From positions 1-64,000 of the IMG/VR virus record IMGVR_UViG_3300020061_000001: a stretch of 64,000 nucleotides of DNA; one strand, written 5' to 3'. Shown in pieces: positions 6,061 to 13,533 of the stretch. The notes beneath the pieces were generated by a model that had not been told where the DNA came from, did no database searches, and saw only the letters and a list, made by a program, of their open reading frames with translations. Both the position numbers and the translations under genes were made by a program. The number at the start of each line of letters is the position of its first letter. Position 1 is the first letter of the stretch. The DNA comes from a virus.

Positions 6061-6873
6061 TTATTTTCCTGTAGGGATGTTGAAGAATGTGTTTCCACCC
6101 GTCGAGTAAACTGGTAGTTTACCGTCCCATTTTTCTATAGCTTGTTTTTGCAAGAGTTCTGGTGTCAAGGAAGCTTGCTGCGCACGTTGAGCTTCGGCTG
6201 CTGCATTAGCTTGTGCAATTGTTTTTTCTGCTTCAACTCTTACCGATTCGAGTTCTTGACGCTTCTGTGCAACTTGCTGGTTTGCAATCTGCACTGCTTC
6301 GATAGCTGCATTAAATGCTGCGCTAAACTTAAAGTCTGTGATGGCTACATCTTGGATATTATAACGGCCATTCTTTTCTACACGTTCTTTTAGGTTCTTT
6401 ACAACTGCTGCTTTTACTTCTGCACGACTAGTAATCAATTCACTAGCGGTGTAGTTTGCTGAAACAGCCTTAAATGCTTCTTGTACCTGTGGGTCAATTT
6501 CAATAGCTTGGAAGTTTTTACCAACAGCTTGGTGAACTTCTTTTACTTTACCCTGATTAAGACTATATGTCAGGACAATTGTCGCGTTCACATCCTGCAA
6601 GTCCTTGGTAGCTGCACCTGCTTGGGCTTCTACTTTTTGCGTCTTAACATCGTAGACTGTAACATTGTTCACACCCCAAGGCAGAACCCAGTTAAAACCT
6701 TCGTCAAGTTCACGACCAGTAACGCGACCATATTGTGTAACAACACCGATCTTACCAGTATCAATATTACGAGTGGCGCTTGTAAATGTGATGATTAGCA
6801 ATAGTGCTAATACACCAATAGCGCTCCATTTTACGATTTTCCGAACTAAATTACTTTGACTGCTTTGGCCCAT
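6061..6873 (-). CDS. SPFH / band 7 (prohibitin-like) membrane protein
   Basis: About 270 residues from the start MGQSSQ, which has GGAAAG upstream inside the preceding gene. One N-terminal membrane helix (about 12-34 from this start) is followed by the SPFH fold (GKIGVVTQYGRV onward). A coiled coil rich in Ala/Gln/Glu (about 190-235) comes next, then a prohibitin-like end. SPFH proteins oligomerise on membranes as scaffolds and often bind proteases such as FtsH. In phages they may protect the membrane or regulate host proteases. Confidence 0.88.
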   Translation of the reverse strand: MGQSSQSNLVRKIVKWSAIGVLALLLIITFTSATRNIDTGKIGVVTQYGRVTGRELDEGFNWVLPWGVNNVTVYDVKTQKVEAQAGAATKDLQDVNATIVLTYSLNQGKVKEVHQAVGKNFQAIEIDPQVQEAFKAVSANYTASELITSRAEVKAAVVKNLKERVEKNGRYNIQDVAITDFKFSAAFNAAIEAVQIANQQVAQKRQELESVRVEAEKTIAQANAAAEAQRAQQASLTPELLQKQAIEKWDGKLPVYSTGGNTFFNIPTGK

Positions 6874-7000
6874 TCTTGTTCTTTCCGGCTTTTTTAATAA
6901 GCTCATTTTCGTATTTTTCAATGGTCTTGCTTTGGGAGATGGCGAGACCTCCCAAAGCTATAACTGCGACCAACAGGGCTATAATTAGAACCTGTCCCAT
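6851..7000 (-). CDS. Tiny membrane protein
   Basis: 49 residues starting at ATG 7000 with AAGGA 7 nt upstream. One hydrophobic helix (about residues 3-21) is followed by a Lys-rich tail. It overlaps the SPFH start by 23 nt, so the two are probably translationally coupled and may act together at the membrane. Confidence 0.7.
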   Translation of the reverse strand: MGQVLIIALLVAVIALGGLAISQSKTIEKYENELIKKAGKNKNGPKQSK

Positions 7001-7009
7001 AGCGATTCC

Positions 7010-7693
7010 TTAAAAAGGTATCTCGCTTAGGTCAACTGGCTTTCCCTCTTCTTCGTCGTCGGTAGCAACTGCTACTAACTCTTCTGAACGACGGTTTGCA
7101 AAGTAACTGTCCAAGTAAGTCTGTAACTCCTTATCCAGTTCCATAGCTTCCCCTAGCTCAGACTCAGTGATCTCCTCAGCCGCAAACACAGGCACTTGAT
7201 ACTTCACAGCACCCTTTTTCTCATCGCTGAACCCAGTGATAACCACCTTGTTCTTACCGCGAGTTACGCCCTTATTTGCATTAACAAATTCAATCCAAGC
7301 GTTTAGACTTGCACCGCTAAATGCGATGTTCTGAATTTCTAGACCTTCACGACCTGGTGCTGCAATGTAGACAGAAGCGTTGAACTTCGCACCTGACACT
7401 GCTGGGTCGCTTTTAATTTCCTTCCAGATACCTGATGCTTTTTGGCCCTTCGATGTACGAACGGTTAGAACATCTTGTCCTGCTGATTTTACCTCGTTAC
7501 TCCAATAACCACTTTGGTCACTGTCAGACCAACCCTTAACTGTTGCAAGCTGATCGAGAACTACGAATGACAAAGGTAGTGGAACGTCGATGTTCTTCTG
7601 TGCTTCCTTGTCGTAATAGTTTACGGTTCCGCTCTTAACTCGCAAAAAATGTTTTGCAGGGCTGACTGTTGATGTTTGGTTTGATAAGCTCAT
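7010..7693 (-). CDS. SSB-like ssDNA-binding protein
   Basis: 227 residues. The body is beta-rich with no clear canonical OB sequence. The C-terminus is an acidic run ending DLSEIPF, matching the protein-docking tip of bacterial and phage single-strand-binding proteins (usually DDIPF). I infer a phage ssDNA-binding protein that recruits replication and repair partners. Its stop overlaps the ribosome-binding site of the next gene. Confidence 0.6.
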   Translation of the reverse strand: MSLSNQTSTVSPAKHFLRVKSGTVNYYDKEAQKNIDVPLPLSFVVLDQLATVKGWSDSDQSGYWSNEVKSAGQDVLTVRTSKGQKASGIWKEIKSDPAVSGAKFNASVYIAAPGREGLEIQNIAFSGASLNAWIEFVNANKGVTRGKNKVVITGFSDEKKGAVKYQVPVFAAEEITESELGEAMELDKELQTYLDSYFANRRSEELVAVATDDEEEGKPVDLSEIPF

Positions 7694-7764
7694 TGACTTA
7701 CTCCCATTCTTTTTAGTTTGTACGAGGTTAATTCCTCTACTACTATTATACAGAATGAAACGAG

Positions 7765-8046
7765 TTAGCGCAAGCGTTTTCCACCTTTATTTTTCAGTTT
7801 CTTTTTGCCATGTAAGACAGGGTCAAATGTTCGTTGAGTCATAACTTGGAACCCAATTTGTTGGCTTGGCTTATGGCCACATATTGGGCACAATTCAGGG
7901 CTACCATCTCGTGTAAATTTCCACCATGCTTCATCACTTTCACAAAATCCCATTAAAGCTTTACGCTCTTCGGGTGTTATGTGGTCTATTTCATCCGCAG
8001 AGGGCATTTTAAGCGCCTGTGAGCTGTCTTTATCTAATACCTGCAC
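7765..8046 (-). CDS. Hypothetical protein with one CxxC
   Basis: 93 residues. The CPICGHKP motif at about 53-60 and an upstream Cys suggest metal binding. The C-terminus is very basic (KKKLKNKGGKRLR), which suggests nucleic-acid contact. It lies directly upstream of the SSB-like gene in the operon. Confidence 0.6.
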   Translation of the reverse strand: MQVLDKDSSQALKMPSADEIDHITPEERKALMGFCESDEAWWKFTRDGSPELCPICGHKPSQQIGFQVMTQRTFDPVLHGKKKLKNKGGKRLR

Positions 8047-8085
8047 ATGTTTACCTTTTTAATTTTGAAGCTCATACAGAGCCTC

Positions 8086-8403
8086 TCAGCCGTGACTTAC
8101 AGAACCACCTGCCATAACTGAACCCCCAACGTTGTCGCAGCTAACACTTCCACCAGATTGTACATTTCCACCTACATCGTCACAAGCTACTGAGCCACCT
8201 GCTTTAACAGTGCCAGTAACATTGTCGCAAGTGACAGAACCATCTGCCTCAAGATTATGGAGCGTACCAGTAACTTTGACTTGAAGAATGCCCTTATTAT
8301 TAGGTTCTGCATTATCTACACGCTTGCCATCAATCCAAACTTTATCATTAACAACTTTTATATTGTTGCCTTCGTAAGTTTCACCGTTAATTGTTACACT
8401 CAT
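8086..8403 (-). CDS. Repeat protein with beta-solenoid pattern
   Basis: 105 residues from MSVTING. The second half is built from 8-9-residue repeats of the form GGSVxCDNVGGxVxAGG, the regular alternation expected of a short right-handed beta-helix as in bactofilin-like proteins. Conserved Cys-Asp pairs recur in each turn. Function unknown. Its start overlaps the preceding gene's stop. Confidence 0.65.
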   Translation of the reverse strand: MSVTINGETYEGNNIKVVNDKVWIDGKRVDNAEPNNKGILQVKVTGTLHNLEADGSVTCDNVTGTVKAGGSVACDDVGGNVQSGGSVSCDNVGGSVMAGGSVSHG

Positions 8404-8741
8404 TTTGTCACCCCTAACGCAGTGTTTATTGCTTCGCTTAAGCTGCATCCCCCGTCGTAAAAACGAACTTCAAATTCATAATCATTTCCGTTGATTCTTC
8501 GAGCATTAAAAAGACCATTATCTGCATTTTTCTCTGTAAGGTTTTTGGTCTTGTAAAGGTCGCCATTAATAACCATGTATTCTTTGTAGTCACCTTCGTC
8601 AAGGAGCTGATCTAAATAAGTTTTATTCCACTGCTCTAGTACCTTCTCATTGACGAGCTCTTTAGCTTGTTCTTCAAGCGTTTGATCAAATCTTCTTGGT
8701 AATTTAACTAGTTTTCCTTTGTAATGTCTCATTTCGCTCAT
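8400..8741 (-). CDS. Hypothetical protein
   Basis: 113 residues, charged and soluble. The first half is helical (Glu/Leu/Lys-rich) and the second half alternates like beta strands, ending GVTK. It overlaps both neighbours by a few bases in the operon. No family recognised. Confidence 0.65.
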   Translation of the reverse strand: MSEMRHYKGKLVKLPRRFDQTLEEQAKELVNEKVLEQWNKTYLDQLLDEGDYKEYMVINGDLYKTKNLTEKNADNGLFNARRINGNDYEFEVRFYDGGCSLSEAINTALGVTK

Positions 8742-8932
8742 TATTCATCTCCCTCAACAATAAGTAACACTTCAAAAATACATCCAATAACAAATAACAC
8801 GCTCGCTAGAAAACACACGCCACCATCAAAAGAAAGTCGTTGTAATAGGTTAAGCCACAGTATAACTAATGCGGGCAACATAAATATTACAAAAGCTACT
8901 ATACCTAATAATGTTTTTGATATTGGGTTCAT
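8741..8932 (-). CDS. Small two-helix membrane protein
   Basis: 63 residues with two hydrophobic helices (about 7-28 and 36-58) and a short acidic tail. It is one of several tiny membrane genes in this operon. Function unknown. Confidence 0.65.
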   Translation of the reverse strand: MNPISKTLLGIVAFVIFMLPALVILWLNLLQRLSFDGGVCFLASVLFVIGCIFEVLLIVEGDE

Positions 8933-8933
8933 A

Positions 8934-9155
8934 TTATCCTATAGAGATAGAAACACCCTCTGGCGCTCTAGTTATTGTTGATATTGTTTCTAACATGTCT
9001 TCTGAAATTATGAAATATTCCATATTCAATTGCAACTCATAGTACTGCTTTCCATAAGGAGTGTTTCTAGCGCCGTCAGCTAGTTTCTTGATATGAGCAT
9101 TATTAACTGCAAATACAGGTTTATCAAATTCATTTTTGTAGACTGGATTACTCAT
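8934..9155 (-). CDS. Hypothetical protein
   Basis: About 73 residues from MSNPVYK (9155), whose ATG overlaps the stop of the tiny gene upstream (ATGAGTAA) and has GGTGGAAAG before it. Soluble, family unknown. A start at 9170 is a weaker alternative. Confidence 0.6.
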   Translation of the reverse strand: MSNPVYKNEFDKPVFAVNNAHIKKLADGARNTPYGKQYYELQLNMEYFIISEDMLETISTITRAPEGVSISIG

Positions 9156-9276
9156 CTTTCCACCATACATTTTCTATCAACCATATTATTCCGAAATAAA
9201 CAGCAGAAATTATCACTAATCCTATGAAGAATTGCGCTGGTTGGTAGAGCATCATGACCATAATTGAATCAACCAT
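9148..9276 (-). CDS. Tiny single-helix membrane protein
   Basis: 42 residues with one hydrophobic segment (about 14-34) flanked by Asp/Glu and a WWKDE end. It overlaps the next start by 8 nt and begins just after the vWA stop, so it is probably coupled to that gene. Confidence 0.6.
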   Translation of the reverse strand: MVDSIMVMMLYQPAQFFIGLVIISAVYFGIIWLIENVWWKDE

Positions 9277-9277
9277 A

Positions 9278-10312
9278 TTAACTCAAGATCAACAGTTTAG
9301 TGTTTGGCATTAGGTTACGGTTATTACTTGTACTTTGAATAAAGATTGTGTAGTCAGGGTTGTGGTTTGGGCCAACCTTTACATGTTCATCACCAAGACC
9401 AAGGATAGTACGAGCCTCGTCACCGATGAACAGACCTTTCTTATTAAGAATTGCAACTTGTTTTTGCGGTTGGATAATCTCTGGTTTAGAGAGTTGGTAA
9501 TAAGCTTCGCCCAATTTATAGGCACGTCCTGTAGTACCTTCTACAAATTCATCAATACGCTGCTTTTCAGTAACATCGAATAAGCGGAACTGACCAAAGT
9601 GGAGAGCAGTAAGTTTAGAAAGGTCAGCACTCTTAACGTCTTCAAGTGCAAATAGATTACGGATTCCACGGCTACCAGTAGAACGAGCTTGCATAAAGCG
9701 TTCTGTAGTTTCACGGATTTGCTTACCCATCTCTTGAACACCAGCGGTGCTAGTAGCATCCCAAACGGCGATATTGTCTTTAGGGAACCCGAAACGCTTT
9801 GCTTCCATAACACCGACCTGGTTAGGTACGAATGTAGCCAGTGTCCAGTTATCAGGTAAGTTATTTATACGAGCGCTCAAAGATGCTGGAGTAGCGCTAG
9901 AGACATTCTCCTCGCCATCGGTAAGAACGTAGACGAGGAATGAGTGTTCGCCATATTTCTCTGGGGTAAGAGCTAAATCATCAAGAGCTAGTATAGTAGC
10001 GTCAATAAGTGGAGTAGCACCATCAGTCTTGTACACTTCAGCAATACTTGGCACACGAAGAACGTCTTTGTCATAGACAAGGCATTCAATTTGTGGAGTG
10101 TGGCTGTAGCGATAACTGCTAGGTTGAGTATAAGTAGTATTAAACGAATAGACAGTAACGCGAGTTTCTTGGTCGAGTTCTTTAGAGCGACGAGCCAAAT
10201 ACTCAATCTGGTTATCTGCTACTTTGATTACATCCTTTGCAAGATGTGTCATTGAATCTGACGCATCAAGCACTAATACAATGTGGTTAATAATGTTTTC
10301 TACTTTTGACAT
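9278..10312 (-). CDS. von Willebrand factor A domain protein
   Basis: 344 residues. The N-terminal 210 form a vWA domain with the MIDAS motif DASDS (16-20), a DGATPL loop and TDGEE (about 131). The remaining third is unassigned. vWA domains bind metal and mediate protein-protein contacts. In phage and bacterial operons with SPFH-type partners they often occur in membrane-stress or toxicity-resistance systems. It is the first gene of the 12-gene minus operon. Confidence 0.88.
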   Translation of the reverse strand: MSKVENIINHIVLVLDASDSMTHLAKDVIKVADNQIEYLARRSKELDQETRVTVYSFNTTYTQPSSYRYSHTPQIECLVYDKDVLRVPSIAEVYKTDGATPLIDATILALDDLALTPEKYGEHSFLVYVLTDGEENVSSATPASLSARINNLPDNWTLATFVPNQVGVMEAKRFGFPKDNIAVWDATSTAGVQEMGKQIRETTERFMQARSTGSRGIRNLFALEDVKSADLSKLTALHFGQFRLFDVTEKQRIDEFVEGTTGRAYKLGEAYYQLSKPEIIQPQKQVAILNKKGLFIGDEARTILGLGDEHVKVGPNHNPDYTIFIQSTSNNRNLMPNTKLLILS

Positions 10313-10345
10313 TTTATCCCCTTTTTAGGCCTTTTCTCTTATGCT

Positions 10346-10876
10346 TTAATTATGCTCTTTTTTCGCTAATAACACAAGCCTTTTTTGTTTCCATTTTTCA
10401 TATACTATTTGCACTCCTATTTTCATTATTCGGTGTACTTCATTGTCACACCACCACTGCATATAGAATCTTGTTGGGTTAGCTCCCCATTGTGATCTCG
10501 GTAAGTGACCTTTAACATGTCGAGTTTCAAATTCACAAGCGTTATCAACATGTGGTTTAATCCATTTATTATAGACCTTCATGTTGTCTGCTTTTCGCTT
10601 CTTTAGAGTACCTTCTCTGTGGTTTTGAAGTGCGTACAGATTGTCAGAATATAAGATTAATTTGTATTTGCTCAAATCATATTTTTTACTAAGGATATAA
10701 AGCGCATTAGCAACAGCATATAGTTCTGCATGAGAACTTCCTTTGGTTTTTTGTTTGATTATTCCGGAAGCATGTATAGTTTCAGACGGTGTTCGTATGT
10801 ACGTCGCCCAAATTGATACTGAGTCCTTCCAAGCGTTCTTATGTCCTGCATCTGTACAGACGGTTATCGTCTGCAT
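10346..10876 (-). CDS. RNase HI-like nuclease
   Basis: 176 residues. Catalytic carboxylates of the RNase H fold are visible: TDAGH near residue 9, HAELYA near 50, YSDN near 78 and WCDNEVHR near 145. It would hydrolyse RNA in RNA-DNA hybrids, for example removing replication primers. It lies last in a three-gene nuclease operon. Confidence 0.85.
   Translation of the reverse strand: MQTITVCTDAGHKNAWKDSVSIWATYIRTPSETIHASGIIKQKTKGSSHAELYAVANALYILSKKYDLSKYKLILYSDNLYALQNHREGTLKKRKADNMKVYNKWIKPHVDNACEFETRHVKGHLPRSQWGANPTRFYMQWWCDNEVHRIMKIGVQIVYEKWKQKRLVLLAKKEHN
10349..10377 (-). promoter_or_regulatory. Phage consensus promoter of the 12-gene operon
   Basis: TTGTGT (10372-10377), 17 bp, CATAAT (10349-10354), minus strand. 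It overlaps the 3' end of the RNase H gene. The vWA gene starts 37 nt downstream with AAAGGGG as ribosome-binding site. Confidence 0.85.
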
Positions 10877-10882
10877 CTGTTT

Positions 10883-11197
10883 TTACCTCCTGTGGTATTG
10901 CCACATATAAGCGTTACATAGTGCATGAACAGCACCTTCGGTCAATCCTGTATCGTGATCATGTTGTAAATGAACTGGATATTTTGTAAAGTTTTCTGGG
11001 AATAATGCCCAATTTATTTCTGCATCCATAACTTTCTGAATAGGCTTACCGAATAACGAAGCCTTACAAAAGAAACAGTTCCAATGTTGCAGACGAGAGT
11101 ACTGCTCCCTTACAGCTCTACGCTGCAAAGAAGTCAGTTCATCATACTTTGCCGGAAGCATAACCTCAAATGTGCTGTTTGGGTTACTTAAACTCAT
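10883..11197 (-). CDS. Endonuclease VII-like / HNH-type nuclease
   Basis: 104 residues. CFFCKASL and the C-terminal HLQHDHDTGLTEGAVHALCN match the zinc and catalytic layout of recombination endonuclease VII, although the last zinc Cys pair appears as a single Cys. Such enzymes resolve branched DNA before packaging. It sits between the HIRAN-PD-(D/E)XK gene and RNase H with overlapping ends. Confidence 0.7.
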   Translation of the reverse strand: MSLSNPNSTFEVMLPAKYDELTSLQRRAVREQYSRLQHWNCFFCKASLFGKPIQKVMDAEINWALFPENFTKYPVHLQHDHDTGLTEGAVHALCNAYMWQYHRR

Positions 11198-12348
11198 TAC
11201 TGTTTACTCAGGCTTTTATTATTATTTAATTCTGGCGCTTCAAACTTTTCGAGAGTATCAATCTTTTCTAGTTTGATATCTTCCCATTGCGTATCCTTTA
11301 GATGGTGAATCATAGTTGGGTTATCGCCCAATATACCACCATTAGCTACTACAAGATCTGCATAGAAGCTTAACTGTTTTGCATAACCACGTAAGTCTTT
11401 TGGTGCAAGTTTGAAGTTTGTTTTCATATCACGAATTTCAAATCGTCCATCTTCAAGAATCACCAAACGGTCAATACGGCCAGCACGTTTGTTCTTGTGA
11501 TCTACAATGAGGACTTCATAGAAAGCAACTTCTTTAAGACGTTCTTCTGTGAAGAAATTTAATGTTACTTCTTTTAAGTAAGGAAGCTTTGAGAGTGCTG
11601 AATGTTTTTCTGTTTTAGCGTCTACCTTTTTACGTTTACCAGTTTTCTTATCCATATCTATGATATCTGCAATATCGTGATATTGACCATAGAGTTCGAT
11701 TGCAGCGTGGATTGCTGTTCCGTAGCTTCGAGAAGCCTCACCATTTGTCTTCCACATATCAAGAATGCGTTGCTTGTGTTCTGGTGGTAGACCGTAACGT
11801 TCGATTGCGTCATTAGCCCAGAACTCTGAATCAAACTCAGGCTCGGCAGCAAAAGCACTACCAGACAGATAAACTTCTCCTAGAGGATTTGTGTATTCAT
11901 GTAGGATAGGGTCGTAGAATATTTCATTGCCAAAAAAATCTTTAACTAATACTGCATATTCTGAACGCTCTAATTTGCGTTCTCGTTCGTATTCGATATA
12001 AACGTTAACGCCGTAGCTGCTTGCTTCGCCACCGCCAGTAATTTCACTCATTTTTATAGTTGCGTGTTTACCATCTGTAAGAAGTTTTGCAAGATCAGAG
12101 TTTTTATCACGAGCAATATAGCCAATTGGTATCCATTCTTCGAGCGAACTTTGATTAGGGATATCACCTGTATAAACTAATACATCTACAGCAACCGCGT
12201 TCGCATCGTATGCGTTCTCTGGTTCGCGCCTGAAACGCAGTTCTTCATTACCTTTTAATTGCTTAATGACGTCCTGACGACCCTCAAATGTTACACCCAC
12301 TAGTTTACTATGATAACTGATCATATTTAACGCTTTTTCTTTTGCCAT
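11197..12348 (-). CDS. HIRAN - PD-(D/E)XK nuclease fusion
   Basis: 383 residues. Residues about 10-115 carry a HIRAN-type block (GVTFEGRQ, EPENAYDANAVAV, IGYIARD), a fold that binds 3' DNA ends or damaged DNA. Residues about 205-350 carry a PD-(D/E)XK exonuclease core: GTAIHAAIE, AGRIDRLV and EIRDMKTN. The fusion suggests a DNA-processing or recombination nuclease directed to DNA ends. GAAGGG precedes the start. It is first in its operon. Confidence 0.8.
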   Translation of the reverse strand: MAKEKALNMISYHSKLVGVTFEGRQDVIKQLKGNEELRFRREPENAYDANAVAVDVLVYTGDIPNQSSLEEWIPIGYIARDKNSDLAKLLTDGKHATIKMSEITGGGEASSYGVNVYIEYERERKLERSEYAVLVKDFFGNEIFYDPILHEYTNPLGEVYLSGSAFAAEPEFDSEFWANDAIERYGLPPEHKQRILDMWKTNGEASRSYGTAIHAAIELYGQYHDIADIIDMDKKTGKRKKVDAKTEKHSALSKLPYLKEVTLNFFTEERLKEVAFYEVLIVDHKNKRAGRIDRLVILEDGRFEIRDMKTNFKLAPKDLRGYAKQLSFYADLVVANGGILGDNPTMIHHLKDTQWEDIKLEKIDTLEKFEAPELNNNKSLSKQ

Positions 12349-12377
12349 TTCTACCCTTCTATTCGCTTATACTTATA

Positions 12378-12406
12378 ATTATGCGCCTATGTGGTTAAAA
12401 ACACAA
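12378..12406 (-). promoter_or_regulatory. Phage consensus promoter
   Basis: TTGTGT (12401-12406), 17 bp, CATAAT (12378-12383), minus strand. It drives the nuclease operon and is back to back with the tRNA operon 2 promoter. Confidence 0.85.
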
Positions 12407-12421
12407 GCTTTATTTTAGCTA

Positions 12422-12450
12422 TTGTGTTATTTAATTGAATACGCTATAAT
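12422..12450 (+). promoter_or_regulatory. Promoter of tRNA operon 2
   Basis: TTGTGT (12422-12427), 17 bp, TATAAT (12445-12450). The leader ATG follows after 7 nt, as in the other tRNA operons. Confidence 0.9.
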
Positions 12451-12457
12451 AGATAAT

Positions 12458-12502
12458 ATGATAAACAGTAATACATATTACGAGGAAGAATCTAACCTAT
12501 AA
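12458..12502 (+). CDS. Leader peptide 2 of tRNA operon 2 (MINSNTYYEEESNL)
   Basis: A 14-codon leaderless ORF containing TAT TAC GAG GAA GAA, i.e. both Tyr codons and both Glu codons in one block. The three tRNAs that follow are Glu(TTC), Tyr(GTA) and Glu(CTC). This is the pattern of a classical amino-acid attenuator leader. A functional product beyond ribosome sensing is unlikely. Confidence 0.8.
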   Translation: MINSNTYYEEESNL

Positions 12503-12554
12503 CAGGGCTTCTTCTTTTGTCATAAAATTGTAGTCGCCCATAGGCGATTTTTTT
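12482..12554 (+). promoter_or_regulatory. Attenuator of tRNA operon 2
   Basis: There are three alternative pairings. A protector hairpin pairs the Glu codons (12482-12490) with 12509-12517. An antiterminator pairs CCTAT (12496-12500) and GGGC (12505-12508) with GCCCATAGG (12536-12544). The terminator pairs TCGCC (12534-12538) with GGCGA (12543-12547), then seven T. Stalling on Tyr/Glu codons would block the protector and free the antiterminator. A ribosome at the stop codon covers CCTAT and permits termination. Confidence 0.8.
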
Positions 12555-12561
12555 AATATCT

Positions 12562-12636
12562 GGACCACTCGACCATGGGTTAAGTCGATTCCCCTTCAAG
12601 GAGTAGAAGCGAGTTCGAGTCTCGCGTGGTTCACCA
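12562..12636 (+). tRNA. tRNA-Glu(TTC)
   Basis: Acceptor GGACCAC/GTGGTTC, D-stem GAC/GTC, anticodon arm ATTCC-CCTTCAA-GGAGT, T-arm GCGAG-TTCGAGT-CTCGC, encoded CCA. Confidence 0.92.
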
Positions 12637-12641
12637 AATAT

Positions 12642-12727
12642 GCTGAGGTATGCAAGTGGTTAAAGTAAGCTGGCTGTAAACCAGATGTCTTCGGACTTCG
12701 GGGGTTCGAATCCCTCCCTCAGTACCA
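12642..12727 (+). tRNA. tRNA-Tyr(GTA)
   Basis: Acceptor GCTGAGG/CCTCAGT, anticodon arm CTGG-CTGTAAA-CCAG, long variable arm with GTC-TTCG-GAC, T-loop TTCGAAT, encoded CCA. Confidence 0.92.
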
Positions 12728-12730
12728 TAT

Positions 12731-12806
12731 CGAGCTTTCGTCTAATCGGTTAGGACACCATCCTCTCAAGATGGAGATACGGGATCATCCCCCGCTGGCT
12801 CGACCA
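12731..12806 (+). tRNA. tRNA-Glu(CTC)
   Basis: Acceptor CGAGCTT/TGGCTCG with one mismatch, D-arm GTCT/GGAC, anticodon arm CCATC-CTCTCAA-GATGG, T-loop ATCATCC (non-canonical first base), encoded CCA. Confidence 0.88.
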
Positions 12807-12820
12807 AGTATACTATAAAC

Positions 12821-13024
12821 ATGTTTAGAAAATTTTATAAGAAATATCAGAAGAGAGAACACTTCTATAAAAAATGGTTCTGGCGAGCGAATTATCCTGT
12901 TGCTATTGCACTTTACTTTTTAACAGATGAAAAAATACTTCTATTTTACACGTTATTATGTTCTGTTTACGCGAATGAAGAGACATCAGCAGGAGCAGAT
13001 GAAGCTGAAAAAGCACAAAACTAA
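12821..13024 (+). CDS. Small basic membrane protein, leaderless
   Basis: 67 residues. A Lys/Arg/Tyr-rich N-terminus is followed by hydrophobic segments (about 24-50) and an acidic tail. TATACT (12809-12814) ends 6 nt before the ATG, so it can be expressed on its own despite following tRNA-Glu. Function unknown. Confidence 0.65.
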   Translation: MFRKFYKKYQKREHFYKKWFWRANYPVAIALYFLTDEKILLFYTLLCSVYANEETSAGADEAEKAQN

Positions 13025-13033
13025 ATAAAACGC

Positions 13034-13062
13034 TTGTGTTTATTTTCATAATGGTGTATAAT
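13034..13062 (+). promoter_or_regulatory. Promoter of tRNA operon 3
   Basis: TTGTGT (13034-13039), 17 bp, TATAAT (13057-13062). The leader ATG is 7 nt downstream. Confidence 0.9.
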
Positions 13063-13069
13063 TAAAAGT

Positions 13070-13162
13070 ATGAAGAACTTATCGTGTCAGCATCAACTAC
13101 CGCAACTCTGGAATAATTCAGATAGTTTTAGTGGCGCTCGGGCTGTAGGTTTTTCACTGTAG
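13070..13162 (+). CDS. Leader peptide 3 of tRNA operon 3
   Basis: A 30-codon leaderless ORF ending in TAG. Residues 2-21 read KNLSCQHQLPQLWNNSDSFS: 19 of these 20 are amino acids served by tRNAs of the following array (Asn, Leu, Ser, Cys, Gln, His, Pro, Trp, Asp, Phe). Codons include Leu TTA/CTA/CTC, Gln CAG/CAA and Ser TCG/TCA/AGT. The last nine codons are constrained by the antiterminator arm. I infer a ribosome-stalling sensor. Confidence 0.78.
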   Translation: MKNLSCQHQLPQLWNNSDSFSGARAVGFSL

Positions 13163-13217
13163 TATAGAAAAACAAAAATATCTCCGAGCGACCCACAAAA
13201 ATGTAGGGTCGCTTTTT
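13131..13217 (+). promoter_or_regulatory. Attenuator of tRNA operon 3
   Basis: The antiterminator pairs 13131-13142 (GTGGCGCTCGGG) with 13183-13196, giving 12 bp with a 2-nt bulge. The terminator pairs GCGACCC (13188-13194) with GGGTCGC (13206-13212), then five T. They share 13188-13194 and exclude each other. The upstream antiterminator arm lies in leader codons 21-25, just after the block of sensed codons. Confidence 0.8.
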
Positions 13218-13237
13218 ATTTAACAATTAGATATAAT

Positions 13238-13530
13238 AGATATACAAGTACACGACGGACAAGGCTTTGGCCCAGTATGTACGACGGTTGCGGGAGTGAA
13301 ACCCTGATCGTGCTGAAACTGGGATGGGTAGCGAGTGGTCATGTACATGTAGGCACAGCAGGCTATGGCTGCAATGTGTCACAGACGTTGGATTAGCTAG
13401 CCGTCTGCGAGGTTATGTATATAAAGTCTTCGGACTTTGGTGCTGTTCTAGACAGTAACGGTTTACAGTTCCTTGTGTACTGTAAATGTCACATTCAACG
13501 GGGGATACCACGAAAAGTCCTCCACCAAAT
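13238..13530 (+). ncRNA. Structured RNA region before tRNA-Trp
   Basis: 293 nt without a gene. A TATAAT at 13232-13237 could start it. Local helices include CCCAG/CTGGG enclosing ACGA/TCGT and GGG/CCC, CAGACG/CGTCTG, AAAGTC-TTCG-GACTTT and TTTACAG/CTGTAAA, with CCTCCACCA at the end. I do not recognise the RNA. It may contain processed tRNA-like parts. Confidence 0.45.
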
Positions 13531-13533
13531 ATA

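Noticed and set aside
2797-13480. CTAG/CTA triplets in several odd tRNA-like loops, suggesting amber-suppressor tRNAs and UAG recoding
   Set aside because: CTAG is expected several times by chance in this length, the loops do not give clean 7-nt anticodon loops, and genes here end normally at TAG (leaders 1 and 3, 4711) with no frames that need UAG read-through.
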